23,541 nucleotides of DNA from Priapulus caudatus (GCF_000485595.1 NW_014579920.1:1-23541); one strand, 5' to 3'; numbered from the stretch's first letter, positions 1 to 7,830 are shown. Notes: a model not told the origin generated them from the letters alone. A program made the numbers and translations.

Positions 1-58
1 GCGGCCTCTCTCATCCCCTCTCTCTCCCTCTTTCTCTCTCTCTCCCTCTCTCCTCTAC
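1..58. repeat. CT-rich simple repeat
   Basis: The first bases are almost pure pyrimidine with CTCTCT runs, a degenerate (TC)n microsatellite cut by the window edge. No gene is visible in it. Confidence 0.8.
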
Positions 59-498
59 TCTTGATCAAACGTCACAACTATATAAGGCCAAACCCGCCAT
101 GCACTCGTCTGCTTAGAGCGACCTGCGCGTGACGTACACAGCTCGCAGCGTATCCAAGATAAATATATACTCGCTAGACTCTCATAAAGGCCATCCCGCT
201 ATTCAAGGCTTTTCCACTGTCCAACGTCAACCGTCCAAGCGTATATATCGACAGTACTGTGCGGTTTGGGTTGGGCGTGGTTTGTGAGTAGAGAGTTGAA
301 TGCGAGGTCATTATATAGTGATGAATATCGCGCAGAGAGCGGCACTGGCGTGCATGCGGCAGTGAGAAGCGTGTACTCATATGACTGCGGCCTTGTTTTC
401 TTTATAGTTTTTTACTATAGTAATCCGTGAGTACGGATGTAATTGAGACAAAATCATATACGCGCGCGATTGTAATATCAAGAATGCGGAAAAAACGG
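59..498. other. Unassigned non-coding stretch
   Basis: This is mixed-composition DNA. The open frames are short (under 75 codons), lack any recognisable domain and show no repeat structure. I see no RNA gene or regulatory site that I can defend. Confidence 0.5.
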
Positions 499-822
499 AT
501 GCACACCCACGCACTCACGCAGCGCACACCCCACCCCAGCACACCCAACCGCGCGCACACCGCACAGCACACACCCAGCCACGCCATACACGAACACACA
601 CACAACACACACACACTTGCACGTGCACACTACACGCAACGTATACACACACACCCACGCATCGCACACACATACACACCATCGCACACTACACACCACG
701 CACGCACAACACACCACGCACGGCACACGCAGCACACCATAACACACAAGCACGCACGACACACACACCACACACACACACAGCCACATCACACACTCAC
801 AACACACACGCACACACAACTA
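499..822. repeat. Degenerate (CA)n microsatellite
   Basis: About 320 bases are made almost wholly of CACA and CGCACA steps with interruptions. Frames that stay open here give Thr/His-rich peptides on the plus strand and Cys/Val-rich peptides on the minus strand, as expected for a CA repeat, so no gene is called. Confidence 0.9.
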
Positions 823-1246
823 CTTATGTACGTGATTTACGCACTCGCGTTACGAAATCTTTAATTTAGTTTTATATTTGTAAATTTAAATTTAATTTTT
901 AATAAAGAATAGCTACGAATGTTTTCAGGTATAATATGCTGTATCGATTAATGGTAACGCTTTATTGGCCGTCGTGACCTTTCAGCGCCGCTACCGCATA
1001 ATTGTATCTTCCCGTCAGCAAATATGCGGCGTCCGTTGGAATTCGTCAAATTTGCATGTTGATGAGTAATGACGCATCGCGCAGCTGACGACCATAGGCG
1101 TACAATCCACTGATTGTTATATATGCATTCAATAATACCTTATAACTATCTACATATAATTAATTTAACAGCCCTGGTGTAACCTATTTAATATGCATTA
1201 TAATAACACACATTGTAAACTAATTATATCCAAATAACAGCCACAT
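823..1246. other. Unassigned AT-rich non-coding stretch
   Basis: This AT-rich spacer lies between two CA repeats. There is an AATAAA at about 900, but no adjacent coding frame to attach it to. Nothing else is recognised. Confidence 0.5.
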
Positions 1247-1465
1247 CACACCGCGCGCGCGCGCGCGCACACACACACCACACACACGACACACACACAC
1301 ACCCACAACACACACAACGCACGCAACGCACACCATACACACACACACACGCACCACGCGCGCGCACACACACACCGCAGCACACGCACAGCACACACGC
1401 ACACTCACACACGGACACGCCGCACACGTACACGCACGCGCCCGCACGCGCGCGCACTACACACA

Positions 1466-1519
<54 letters not shown>

Positions 1520-1528
1520 GCGCGCGGC
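1247..1528. repeat. (CA)n / (CG)n compound microsatellite
   Basis: The block begins with a CG run (about 1250-1268), continues as interrupted CA repeats, and ends with a long uninterrupted CA run (about 1475-1518) followed by CGCGCG. Alternating purine-pyrimidine DNA of this kind can adopt Z-DNA, which is known biophysics and is not shown here. Confidence 0.9.
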
Positions 1529-1734
1529 GCTCGCTGTGTGTTTATTGAACCGCTAGCTCCGCATGCCGCCTAGCTGCGACTCCCGGATCGCTGTTCAATA
1601 TGTAACAGCCTGCAGCTGTTTTTTCACATGACAACTGTCCACTCGCTGCTCGCGCGTCTGTGTCGTTGACAATGTCACTAAACGGGTCACTAGCAACCGA
1701 CACGAGGCAGAAATAATCTATTCTCTGCTCTGCA

Positions 1735-1996
1735 TACTATCGCGCGCTCTCACTTTCTCTCTTCTCTCTCTCTCTCTCTCTCTACTCTCTCTCTCTGGCT
1801 CCTCTCTCTCTCTCTCTGTCTCTCTCTTCTCTTTCGCTCTCTCTCTCGCTTTCTCTCTCGCTCGCTCTCTCTCTCGCCTACTTTCTCGCCCCTTCTCTCG
1901 TCTGCTTTCCTCATCTCGCAGCGTTCTCTGCCCTTCCTCTCCCCCCACTCTCTTTCTCTCTAACACTCTCCCCAACCCATCCCTCTCTCTATCACT
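1735..1996. repeat. (TC)n degenerate microsatellite
   Basis: This is a pyrimidine-rich block with many CTCTCT runs and occasional G. The minus strand reads Arg/Glu-rich without stops because GAG and AGA dominate. That is a composition effect and no CDS is called. Confidence 0.85.
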
Positions 1997-2195
1997 CTCG
2001 TGACCTGTGTCGCAGCAGCACTACTAACAAACTAATTGTATAGCGCGGAAATGATCGATGTGCCAGACGTCGCTGTGGAGACGCACTGCTGGCCGACGCT
2101 CTCTCCGGATTTGCTTACATACATTCAGGATTTCGATTCGAAGTTTTCGGATTCGCGTGTCGCAAGAACTACAACGACGACGACGACCGCCGACG

Positions 2196-2196
<1 letters not shown>
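1997..2196. other. Unassigned non-coding stretch
   Basis: This is mixed-composition sequence between the TC and AAT microsatellites. It carries short overlapping open frames in several registers with no family resemblance. No feature is supported. Confidence 0.45.
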
Positions 2197-2229
<33 letters not shown>

Positions 2230-2230
2230 T
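2197..2230. repeat. (AAT)n microsatellite
   Basis: About nine uninterrupted AAT triplets are followed by an A-run. It is a simple trinucleotide microsatellite. Confidence 0.9.
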
Positions 2231-2500
2231 AATCGATACCAACAATAACATAGCAATAGCAATACTAATATATAATCAACAAAAATAGTATCATGGTAGT
2301 AAGCAAAATTAATAATAATAATAGTAAAATAATCAAAACAGCATATTATATATCAATTACACGTGCGATCATGCGTAGACAGGTCCATCAGTTGTGGGGG
2401 AATGATTCGCTGTTACTTCGCATGACAATGTATATGCAAGAGTGTGCGCAGAGTAGCGCACGTACGCGAGCGCCTTGGCGCAAAAGCGCTTAATAGGTGG

Positions 2501-2800
2501 GTCGGCATGGGCCCGCCCGCGAAATTTTTTCCCACATGAAGTTCCGACCCGCAGTCCAATAGCGCACGTCCCCCCCATTTCACTCGACTTCCTCGAAGCA
2601 ACAATGTATAAATTTATATACGACCTCTAACGCAACCCTAACCGCTAAACGCTAACCCGAACGCCCTAACCCATCACTAACTATAATCCAACCAGGTTCG
2701 TCTTATATAGACACCATATATTACAAAACACTGATCTGTGTGCGGTCGGAACGTCTCGTGGGAAAAAAATTGTCGCGCCGCCTAGGGCCCCATGTCAGGG
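2501..2800. repeat. Imperfect inverted-repeat element (~300 bp)
   Basis: The segment 2501-2553 pairs with 2741-2800 in reverse complement. Both arms share a TGCGG(G)TCGGAAC block, a GTGGGAAAAAA block, and a GGGCCC-CATG block, with small gaps and mismatches between. The spacer is AT-rich and includes degenerate CCCTAA repeats. It could be an old non-autonomous DNA transposon, but I could not find target duplications. The divergence of the arms makes the call tentative. Confidence 0.4.
2626..2681 (-). repeat. Interstitial telomere-like repeats (CCCTAA type)
   Basis: A short cluster of degenerate CCCTAA-like units includes two intact copies, separated by CGCTAA and CTAACCCG variants. The orientation is CCCTAA on the plus strand. 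It is most simply an interstitial telomeric sequence, and its TTAGGG type agrees with an animal genome. Confidence 0.6.
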
Positions 2801-2820
2801 TGCATGGGCAGAAGCCCTTG

Positions 2821-2846
2821 CCGGGCCAGGGGGCGGAGCCGCCCGG
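2821..2846. other. GC-rich hairpin
   Basis: CCGGGC at the left pairs with GCCCGG at the right, around an internal GGGCGGAGCCGCCC stem. Its role is unknown. It lies next to the right arm of the imperfect inverted-repeat element. Confidence 0.5.
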
Positions 2847-2978
2847 AAGCTCTTGATTTTAGCAATTAGAAATCTTCAAGATGCCGTTTTGAAGGAATTG
2901 AAAAAAATTGATATTATAATGGCAATTTGTGAATCAGCGTAATTTTTTTCTTTGATCGCAGAGGTTAATAACACCAAC

Positions 2979-2980
<2 letters not shown>

Positions 2981-3021
<41 letters not shown>

Positions 3022-3050
3022 AGAAAGAGAAAGAGAAAAATAGAAAGAAG
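2981..3050. repeat. (GA)n microsatellite
   Basis: A pure GA run of about 35 bases grades into GAAAGA/GAAGAA purine-rich sequence. The minus strand is open because of composition only. Confidence 0.9.
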
Positions 3051-3376
3051 AAGAACCGGTTGTGGAGAGACTGGTCGGCTATTCTGATCCAAATTCGAAT
3101 CGTCGTCGACGGAAGGAAAGGACGGACGGCGAGATTGCCACAACGCAATTTGTGACTGTCTACAATTATGTTGTGATGTGTGTACGTGTACATTATGCGT
3201 TGTAATTAACCTGTAGCGCTTCTAGCCAGGCGAGGCAGTGGGACTAATTGTCCTGTTCGTTGTTCGTTGTTGTTTTGGTAATGACACGGGACGCGTCTCC
3301 TAGCCCCGCAAGGTCCGGCCGATAATGACGAAGATCCGGGTCGGATCCAAATGTCGCCGGGCCATTTTGGAAATGA

Positions 3377-3384
3377 TATAAATA
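3377..3384 (+). promoter_or_regulatory. TATA box of LTR-like segment
   Basis: TATAAATA lies 88 bases upstream of the 11-bp-stem hairpin and about 150 bases upstream of AATAAA. The spacing suits an LTR core promoter. Confidence 0.4.
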
Positions 3385-3471
3385 GAGACGCTCGGACAGA
3401 GAGTGACACACGAGCTAGGAACCGAGTTACGGAGGTTACCTACCATGATGTAGAGAGATTGAGATGACGGG

Positions 3472-3496
3472 ACCTAGGTGGGTCTCCCACCTAGGT
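3472..3496 (+). other. Perfect 11-bp stem-loop in putative LTR R region
   Basis: ACCTAGGTGGG pairs perfectly with CCCACCTAGGT around a TCT triloop. It falls between the TATA box and the AATAAA signal, so it would be inside the transcribed part of the LTR-like segment. A structural role in the RNA is possible but is an inference. Confidence 0.6.
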
Positions 3497-3531
3497 TGCC
3501 GTACGTATGTATATATTTTGTATGTGTTACT

Positions 3532-3537
3532 AATAAA
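3532..3537 (+). terminator. AATAAA polyadenylation signal of LTR-like segment
   Basis: A canonical AATAAA lies downstream of the TATA box and stem-loop, in the position expected for the R region of an LTR. Confidence 0.35.
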
Positions 3538-3737
3538 GCCAAGTGAAACAACTAATCTGCGACTACGGCTCTACCTCTGCTATCTACGCTGCCGCTGCTA
3601 ACTTCTCTACCATTTGCTGACGAAACAACGCTGCCACCTTCTACGCTGTCGATTCTACGAGAACCTGAAGTCTTCACACTTTCGCAGTACAATAATTACT
3701 AAGCCAGTCTCTGTTTTTACCTCAGCTGGTTAATACA

Positions 3738-3965
3738 AGGTTATACCTTAATTGCTAGAAACTAGAAATTTCGAAAAGCCGAAAGCGTATGTGATCTTTG
3801 TGCAAGTTCGTCTCCTCGGTTTCTTGAATTTCTTCGACCCGCAAGAAGTTATAAATTGCTGTATTTCTTGTCCGTTTCGATTTCGTGCAACTTAAATTAG
3901 ATTCGAAGTATCGCAGACAGCAGTAGCACCACTCTCATCTATCTACGCTGTCACCAAAAGCTAAC
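3738..3965. other. Unassigned non-coding stretch
   Basis: This sequence follows the LTR-like segment. It has CTACGCTGTC motifs like those inside the LTR-like segment (3580-3660), hinting at shared repeat origin, but no protein frame or RNA gene is recognised. Confidence 0.4.
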
Positions 3966-4225
3966 GAGACAGATAGACGGGCGAGAGTGTGTTGCAGAGA
4001 GGGAGTCGAGAGAAAAGGCAGCTCAAAGGAAAAAGACGCGAAAGAGGAAGGAGGCGAAGGAGAGAGATATAGATAGAGGAGAGGGAGAGAGAGAGCACGC
4101 GAAAGAGAAAGAGAGAGTAAGGGAGAACGGAAAGGAAAGGAACGAAAAAGCAGCAGATATGAGAAAGAAGATCATGCGCGAGAGAGTGGTGGGGGACAGA
4201 GGAGGATATGGGTGAAGCGGGGGGG
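3966..4225. repeat. Purine-rich (GA) tract
   Basis: The plus strand is dominated by GAGAGA and GAAAGA with interruptions and ends in a run of nine or more G (about 4217-4228). The Leu/Ser/Pro-rich open frame on the opposite strand is a composition artefact. Confidence 0.8.
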
Positions 4226-4390
4226 GGGCAGAAAAGTGTGTTAGGGTATTGCACTCTCTAATTAGCCAATCCGTGTTTGTAACAATTTATATCAGTCATG
4301 GTTCGTTAAAAACTGAACGCACACGTCAGCGCAATGCGTGCCACCAGCAAACCCAGACTCAAAGGGCCAGTATAATTTACTATATAATTA

Positions 4391-4901
4391 CAGTAAAACT
4401 CGCATAAGTCGTCATCGTCTAACTCGCCATGGAAGTCAAAGTCCTGATTTTCTCTCATAATAAATCCATTGGAATAGCCCTGCGTACGTCGTCATTTATA
4501 AGCCGTCATTATGTACAAGTCGACGAACTCAGACAGGTCTCATATAATACAAACAACAGTAATCTCCCATCTGTAAGTCATCAGAAAAGCCGATGGCGCA
4601 CGCCGCACTTGCCACTAGTGCGTACGATCAATGCGTTATGGCCAGCAGCGGTGTCGATTGATGTACGGACCCGATTGTTTAATGTCTGCTATGTATATGG
4701 CGCGAACTGACGTCGTGTGTGGAGTATGTTTATGACTGCGTAGGGGTGACGAGCGCCTAGGAGGGGAGTCCTACATATAAGTCGACAAAATGACGCACGC
4801 ACGCGCGCGACGCATGTCTTACGCATGTCGCAATTTTTGTATAATATAAGTAGGCACAAATATGCTGATTCCTAAAGTGTCGACTTATGCGAGTTTTACT
4901 G
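4391..4901. mobile_element. pogo/Tigger-type MITE with TA target duplication
   Basis: A 21-bp terminal repeat beginning CAGTAAAACTCGCATAAG (4391-4411) is perfectly repeated in inverted form at 4881-4901. Each end is flanked by TA (4389-4390 and 4902-4903), the usual target duplication. TIRs starting CAGT with a following CTCG are characteristic of the pogo/Tigger branch of Tc1/mariner elements. At 511 bp the element is too short for a transposase, and the 93-codon open frame inside has no DDE or helix-turn-helix features, so it is non-autonomous. The interior repeats several AAGTCG/CGTCAT variants of the terminal motif. Confidence 0.8.
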
Positions 4902-4949
4902 TATATAATTATATAAAATTTCTCTATACACTACACACAATACACTACA

Positions 4950-4974
4950 CACTCGCTAGGTGGCGCTAGTAGAT
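4950..4974. repeat. 25-bp direct repeat, copy 1 (CTCF-like core)
   Basis: The block running from CACTCGCTAGGTGG to GTAGAT recurs at 5139-5163 with a single mismatch. Inside it, TCGCTAGGTGGCGC (4953-4966) matches the vertebrate/fly CTCF consensus at all positions but the first. Binding is not demonstrated. Confidence 0.6.
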
Positions 4975-5070
4975 CACGCGCTCACTATTCTAACATTTCT
5001 ACAAGCGAAAAACGCCCTGCATGCTTTACTTGTTGTGAATATTTACATTATAAGAGTAACGAGGACAAGA

Positions 5071-5114
5071 GTTAGGGTTAGAGCTAGGGTTAGGCTTGGG
5101 TTCAAGGTTAGGAT
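5071..5114 (+). repeat. Interstitial telomere-like repeats (TTAGGG type)
   Basis: Two intact GTTAGGGTTAG-type copies and degenerate units (GCTAGGGTTAGG, AAGGTTAGG) form a 44-base cluster. The orientation is TTAGGG on the plus strand, opposite to the CCCTAA cluster at 2626-2681. Confidence 0.65.
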
Positions 5115-5138
5115 TTAATATTGCATGAATACACAGCG

Positions 5139-5163
5139 CACTCGCTAGGTGACGCTAGTAGAT
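5139..5163. repeat. 25-bp direct repeat, copy 2 (CTCF-like core)
   Basis: This is the second copy of the repeat at 4950-4974, same orientation, 24 of 25 positions identical. The single change (GGTGGC to GGTGAC) falls in the CTCF-like core and would weaken a site. The telomere-like cluster lies between the two copies. Confidence 0.6.
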
Positions 5164-5582
5164 AATATGCAAGACTGAGTGTTTGTGTACACAATCTAAT
5201 ATCTGAAATTCTGAAAACCGAAAATCTCCGAAACCCAAGTTTTTTCGTGGAGGTCGTCTGCACACCAAAGCTCGCGTTTGGCTGCACAAGGTTCACTGCA
5301 AAAATATTAATGTGTTTGGCATTACTCATACATATTGTACTGTACTGGTACAGCACTTGTGTAATGAAGCAGAAATCATGAGAGCGGAAATTAATATTGA
5401 AATGTAGGAATAGGGAGCATAGGTGATAATGGCACAAGTATTAGAGAAATTAGTTAGATGGACGACGATTATAAAAGCGCCCAACAGCACATTGAATAAT
5501 TAACATCACAACGCTTAGAAGATTGATAATTATGCCAACGGCAGATGGGCGATTAGTTTAAAGGGCACAGCCGGTGTTAGAT
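5164..5582. other. Unassigned non-coding stretch
   Basis: Moderately AT-rich DNA between the direct repeat and the downstream LTR-like segment. An open frame of 109 codons on the minus strand has no recognisable domain and no plausible start context, so I do not call it a gene. Confidence 0.4.
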
Positions 5583-5843
5583 TGTAGCGAGCACGCAGTA
5601 GAGTGGGCTAAAATAATTAGCCACTGTTACGAAGCAACGCATGCAGAATAAAAGTTACCAGGGACAGTTTGGCAGCCAGCCAAGGGCCAAAGCGTTGGGT
5701 TTGGATACAGTCCAAACTTACGTAAGATAGACCAGCTGGTCACTCGTCATACAAATGTCCGACGCCGGACCAATAGGTCAGATGGCTGAAGCGGCCGGCG
5801 AGGCGGGAAGGGACGAGTCCGACGGTAAGGGCACGCCCAGATG

Positions 5844-5851
5844 TATAAAAG
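5844..5851 (+). promoter_or_regulatory. TATA box of solo-LTR-like segment
   Basis: TATAAAAG followed by GGGA closely fits an RNA polymerase II core promoter and is well placed relative to AATAAA at 5902. Confidence 0.5.
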
Positions 5852-5901
5852 GGGACACGGAGAGAGAACGTAGCCGGTTACGACAACAGAGTACTGTGCG
5901 A

Positions 5902-5907
5902 AATAAA
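5902..5907 (+). terminator. AATAAA polyadenylation signal of solo-LTR-like segment
   Basis: A canonical AATAAA lies about 55 bases after the TATA box, placing a short R region between them. Confidence 0.45.
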
Positions 5908-6172
5908 ACAAAGTTTTTACTGTGACAATCCTACTGTTCGATTCATAACTGACTTGAATTTATTCAACGCTACAATAGCATTATCGCACCTGTCATTTCA
6001 CTTTGACTCACCCGATAAACTTATGTCTACCTGCCATCCCGCGACCCCGGCTAAGTCACGTAACCCCAACTGCTGAGGAAGAGAGATAGGAGGAGGAGGA
6101 GGAAGGATGGGAGGGCAGTATCCACGCACCCCACGAGAAATGTGAATACATGACATGATTATTGGCTACGCT

Positions 6173-6200
6173 GCTACGATGCCGGAGCGGAGATCAACAA
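6173..6200. repeat. 28-bp direct repeat, copy 1
   Basis: This copy matches 6384-6411 at 25 of 28 positions in the same orientation; a GGAGCGGAGAT core is identical. The second copy overlaps the last codons of the Mab-21-like gene, so this copy is a duplicated gene-end fragment about 210 bases past the gene. Confidence 0.6.
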
Positions 6201-6376
6201 CCCTATTCAAACTACAATAATTGGTGGAAGATGCGGGTAACTGGATTCACTATGCTATTGCTTTGTCTTTACTCTTTGTTACAATCTGCTACCATCTCTA
6301 CGCTGCTAACAACTCTACAATTCTACGATGCTACAATCTGCTCCGATGGATCATTTCTACTCCTTGCTGCAATAAT

Positions 6377-7753
6377 CTACGATGCTACGATTTCGGAGCG
6401 GAGATGAACAACAGCCTTTCCCAGTACAATACAAGAGTCAATAAACCAGCGTTTGATATGTGCTACATGATTAGGCCACGCTTCACTGACCGACTCCTCC
6501 ATCTTCTCCCACAGCTCCTCAGCGCTGAACTTTATAAGTCCGCTCTCACTCACCAGCGGACCGCTATTAAGACGTCCCAGTAACTCATCCACGTGCCGCT
6601 CACGCAAATACGCGACCGGCACGTATGTGATGGTTTTACCGCAGTCCTCGGCCAAAACATTGAAATTATCAATGTAAGGATGCGGCATGTTGCGATTATT
6701 TGTACATGATTGTACATACTCAAATATTTTACGCACGTTCACTGGGAACGGCAACGGATCCACTGGGTTGAGTGATGCGACATGAAGCAGCGCAAGTTTT
6801 AGGAGATAAGAGTCGATCAGTTTCTTAGGCTTAAAGCGAGTGGCGATATACAGCTGAATAACGTCTATGCTAACTACACGTATCCCTGTAACGTCACTGT
6901 ATGTAAGCAACTCATTCTTATTCGATATGTTTCCACACTTATTATGACAATCATGTACTCGAGGATCAAGAAATGCCTTTGCTGTGATTAGAGCCTGGCG
7001 ATAAACTGTAGGATAACTTTTGATCATATTGCTTTCCGCTACTGCCGTACAGACGGACCAGCACGTATTATCTGAGTCCACGCGAGGCTTGGGTACCACG
7101 TGGTAGTGGTCAACAGGAAAGTTTGTTGCGCCAGCTGGCTTGCCTGCGATTCGTACTCCCGGCGTAACATCTACCGATATAGGTAGATATCTAAAATGTC
7201 CGCCGCCAACAAATTTCAAATTAAATTGAGTGCAAACTTTGTTCCATGCCAAAATATTTGACGTTGGTGTTTTGAATGAATGTTCTCGGTTTTTCATGAC
7301 ATTCGTAACAGCCCGGCACAATAGCTTGACAAATTCTTCCTTTAGATTTACCGAAATATGCTGGTCTGATTTTTCCTCGCGAATTGTTACAAGGCCAGCT
7401 GTATTAGATTTTGTGTTTTCAATAATTACATTTTCTCGATATCTATCGATTTCGAATAGGAAGTCGTATTCGTCCGGCAGACCAGCTTTTGTGCGGTTAG
7501 CTGTGCTGCCTATCAGAATGGGCGTGCAGGAGAAGTCACTGTCTAAAACTTTCATCTCCTTGCAGACTCGCTTCATCAGGTCTAGCACGGCGTCCCGCAT
7601 TTGATCGCATTCCCCCTGATGCTCTAATCTTCCCAAGCCTGGCGTCTCCCATATATCAGACAGTGACGTCACACCACTGACATTACAGCGTGATATCTTA
7701 CGTTCTCTGTCACAATAACAATGGTTGGGCAGCTCACTGACAAAGTATTGGTG
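6377..7753 (-). CDS. Mab-21/cGAS-like nucleotidyltransferase, C-terminal exon
   Basis: Predicted member of the Mab-21 / cGAS-like receptor (cGLR) family, which includes enzymes that sense nucleic acid or other ligands and make cyclic dinucleotides. Numbering residues from the GTG at 7672, the G55-S56 motif is followed by E68 and D70, with GS-to-Glu spacing the same as in human cGAS, and a third Asp at 168 sits in an ISVDVTP motif. This set indicates competent metal binding. A possible zinc cluster, H240, C242, H243, C246 (HDCHNKC), lies where cGAS carries its zinc ribbon. The helical C-terminal half has typical AKAFL and SYLLKLALLHV segments, and the protein ends at codon 431. No in-frame ATG precedes residue 25, yet the frame is open up to 7771 (TGA at 7772-7774) and reads protein-like. 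I therefore treat it as a downstream exon starting at 7753 and spliced to the ankyrin region on the same strand. Ligand and product are unknown. Confidence 0.8.
   Translation of the reverse strand, partial: HQYFVSELPNHCYCDRERKISRCNVSGVTSLSDIWETPGLGRLEHQGECDQMRDAVLDLMKRVCKEMKVLDSDFSCTPILIGSTANRTKAGLPDEYDFLFEIDRYRENVIIENTKSNTAGLVTIREEKSDQHISVNLKEEFVKLLCRAVTNVMKNREHSFKTPTSNILAWNKVCTQFNLKFVGGGHFRYLPISVDVTPGVRIAGKPAGATNFPVDHYHVVPKPRVDSDNTCWSVCTAVAESNMIKSYPTVYRQALITAKAFLDPRVHDCHNKCGNISNKNELLTYSDVTGIRVVSIDVIQLYIATRFKPKKLIDSYLLKLALLHVASLNPVDPLPFPVNVRKIFEYVQSCTNNRNMPHPYIDNFNVLAEDCGKTITYVPVAYLRERHVDELLGRLNSGPLVSESGLIKFSAEELWEKMEESVSEAWPNHVAHIKRWFIDSCIVLGKAVVHLRSEIVAS
6384..6411. repeat. 28-bp direct repeat, copy 2 (overlaps gene 3' end)
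   Basis: Partner of 6173-6200. It encodes the C-terminal residues (around LRSEIV) of the Mab-21-like protein on the minus strand. Confidence 0.55.
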
Positions 7754-7830
7754 CTCAGTATGCGCGCGGCATCACTACTCTCTAGCGTCAGTTAGATGGC
7801 TGGGACGTCACGGCGCGATATACGGCTCAC
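7754..7830 (-). other. Candidate 77-bp intron joining ankyrin and Mab-21 exons
   Basis: On the minus strand a strong donor, CAG|GTGAGC, sits at 7831/7830, and an acceptor ending ACTGAG lies at 7754. A CTAAC branch-point-like motif is about 38 bases before the acceptor. Donor and acceptor are both phase 0 with respect to the flanking open frames, and the in-frame TGA at 7772-7774 would be removed. Weak points are the short length, the poor pyrimidine tract and several AGs between branch point and acceptor. Confidence 0.4.

Larger units (their letters stand above)
3201..3737 (+). mobile_element. LTR-like segment, possible solo LTR
   Basis: The segment starts TGTAATTAACC and ends GGTTAATACA, imperfect inverted termini with the TG...CA ends typical of retrotransposon LTRs. 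A TATA box (TATAAATA, 3377-3384) and a polyadenylation signal (AATAAA, 3532-3537) come in the order expected of U3-R-U5 on the plus strand, 148 bases apart. No gag or pol frame is adjacent, so a solo LTR is the simplest reading. I found no clean 4-6 bp target duplication. An alternative is an unrelated promoter plus polyA coincidence. Confidence 0.4.
5583..5974 (+). mobile_element. Solo-LTR-like segment (392 bp)
   Basis: The ends TGTAGCG and CGCTACA are a perfect 7-bp TG...CA inverted pair. Inside, TATAAAAG (5844-5851) precedes AATAAA (5902-5907) by about 58 bases, giving U3, a short R and U5 on the plus strand. Neither a primer-binding site nor coding sequence follows, consistent with a solo LTR of a Ty3/gypsy or BEL type element. 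The flanks (TTAGAT before, ATAGCA after) do not give a clean duplication. It lies about 400 bases beyond the stop codon of the convergent Mab-21-like gene. Confidence 0.5.

Noticed and set aside
427-864. Thr/His-rich frame over the CA repeat
   Set aside because: It is wholly explained by CA dinucleotide composition.
4429-4710. 93-codon frame inside the MITE
   Set aside because: It has no transposase motifs and is too short. The element is non-autonomous by its size.
6221-6583. Plus-strand 120-codon frame overlapping the end of the Mab-21-like gene
   Set aside because: It overlaps the convincing minus-strand exon antisense and shows no domain of its own.
7230-7604. Plus-strand 124-codon frame inside the Mab-21-like exon
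   Set aside because: It is an antisense shadow of the catalytic domain coding sequence.
7670-7672. GTG as the start codon of the Mab-21-like protein
   Set aside because: Nuclear genes of animals rarely start at GTG, and the frame upstream stays open and protein-like to 7771, so a 5' exon is more likely.
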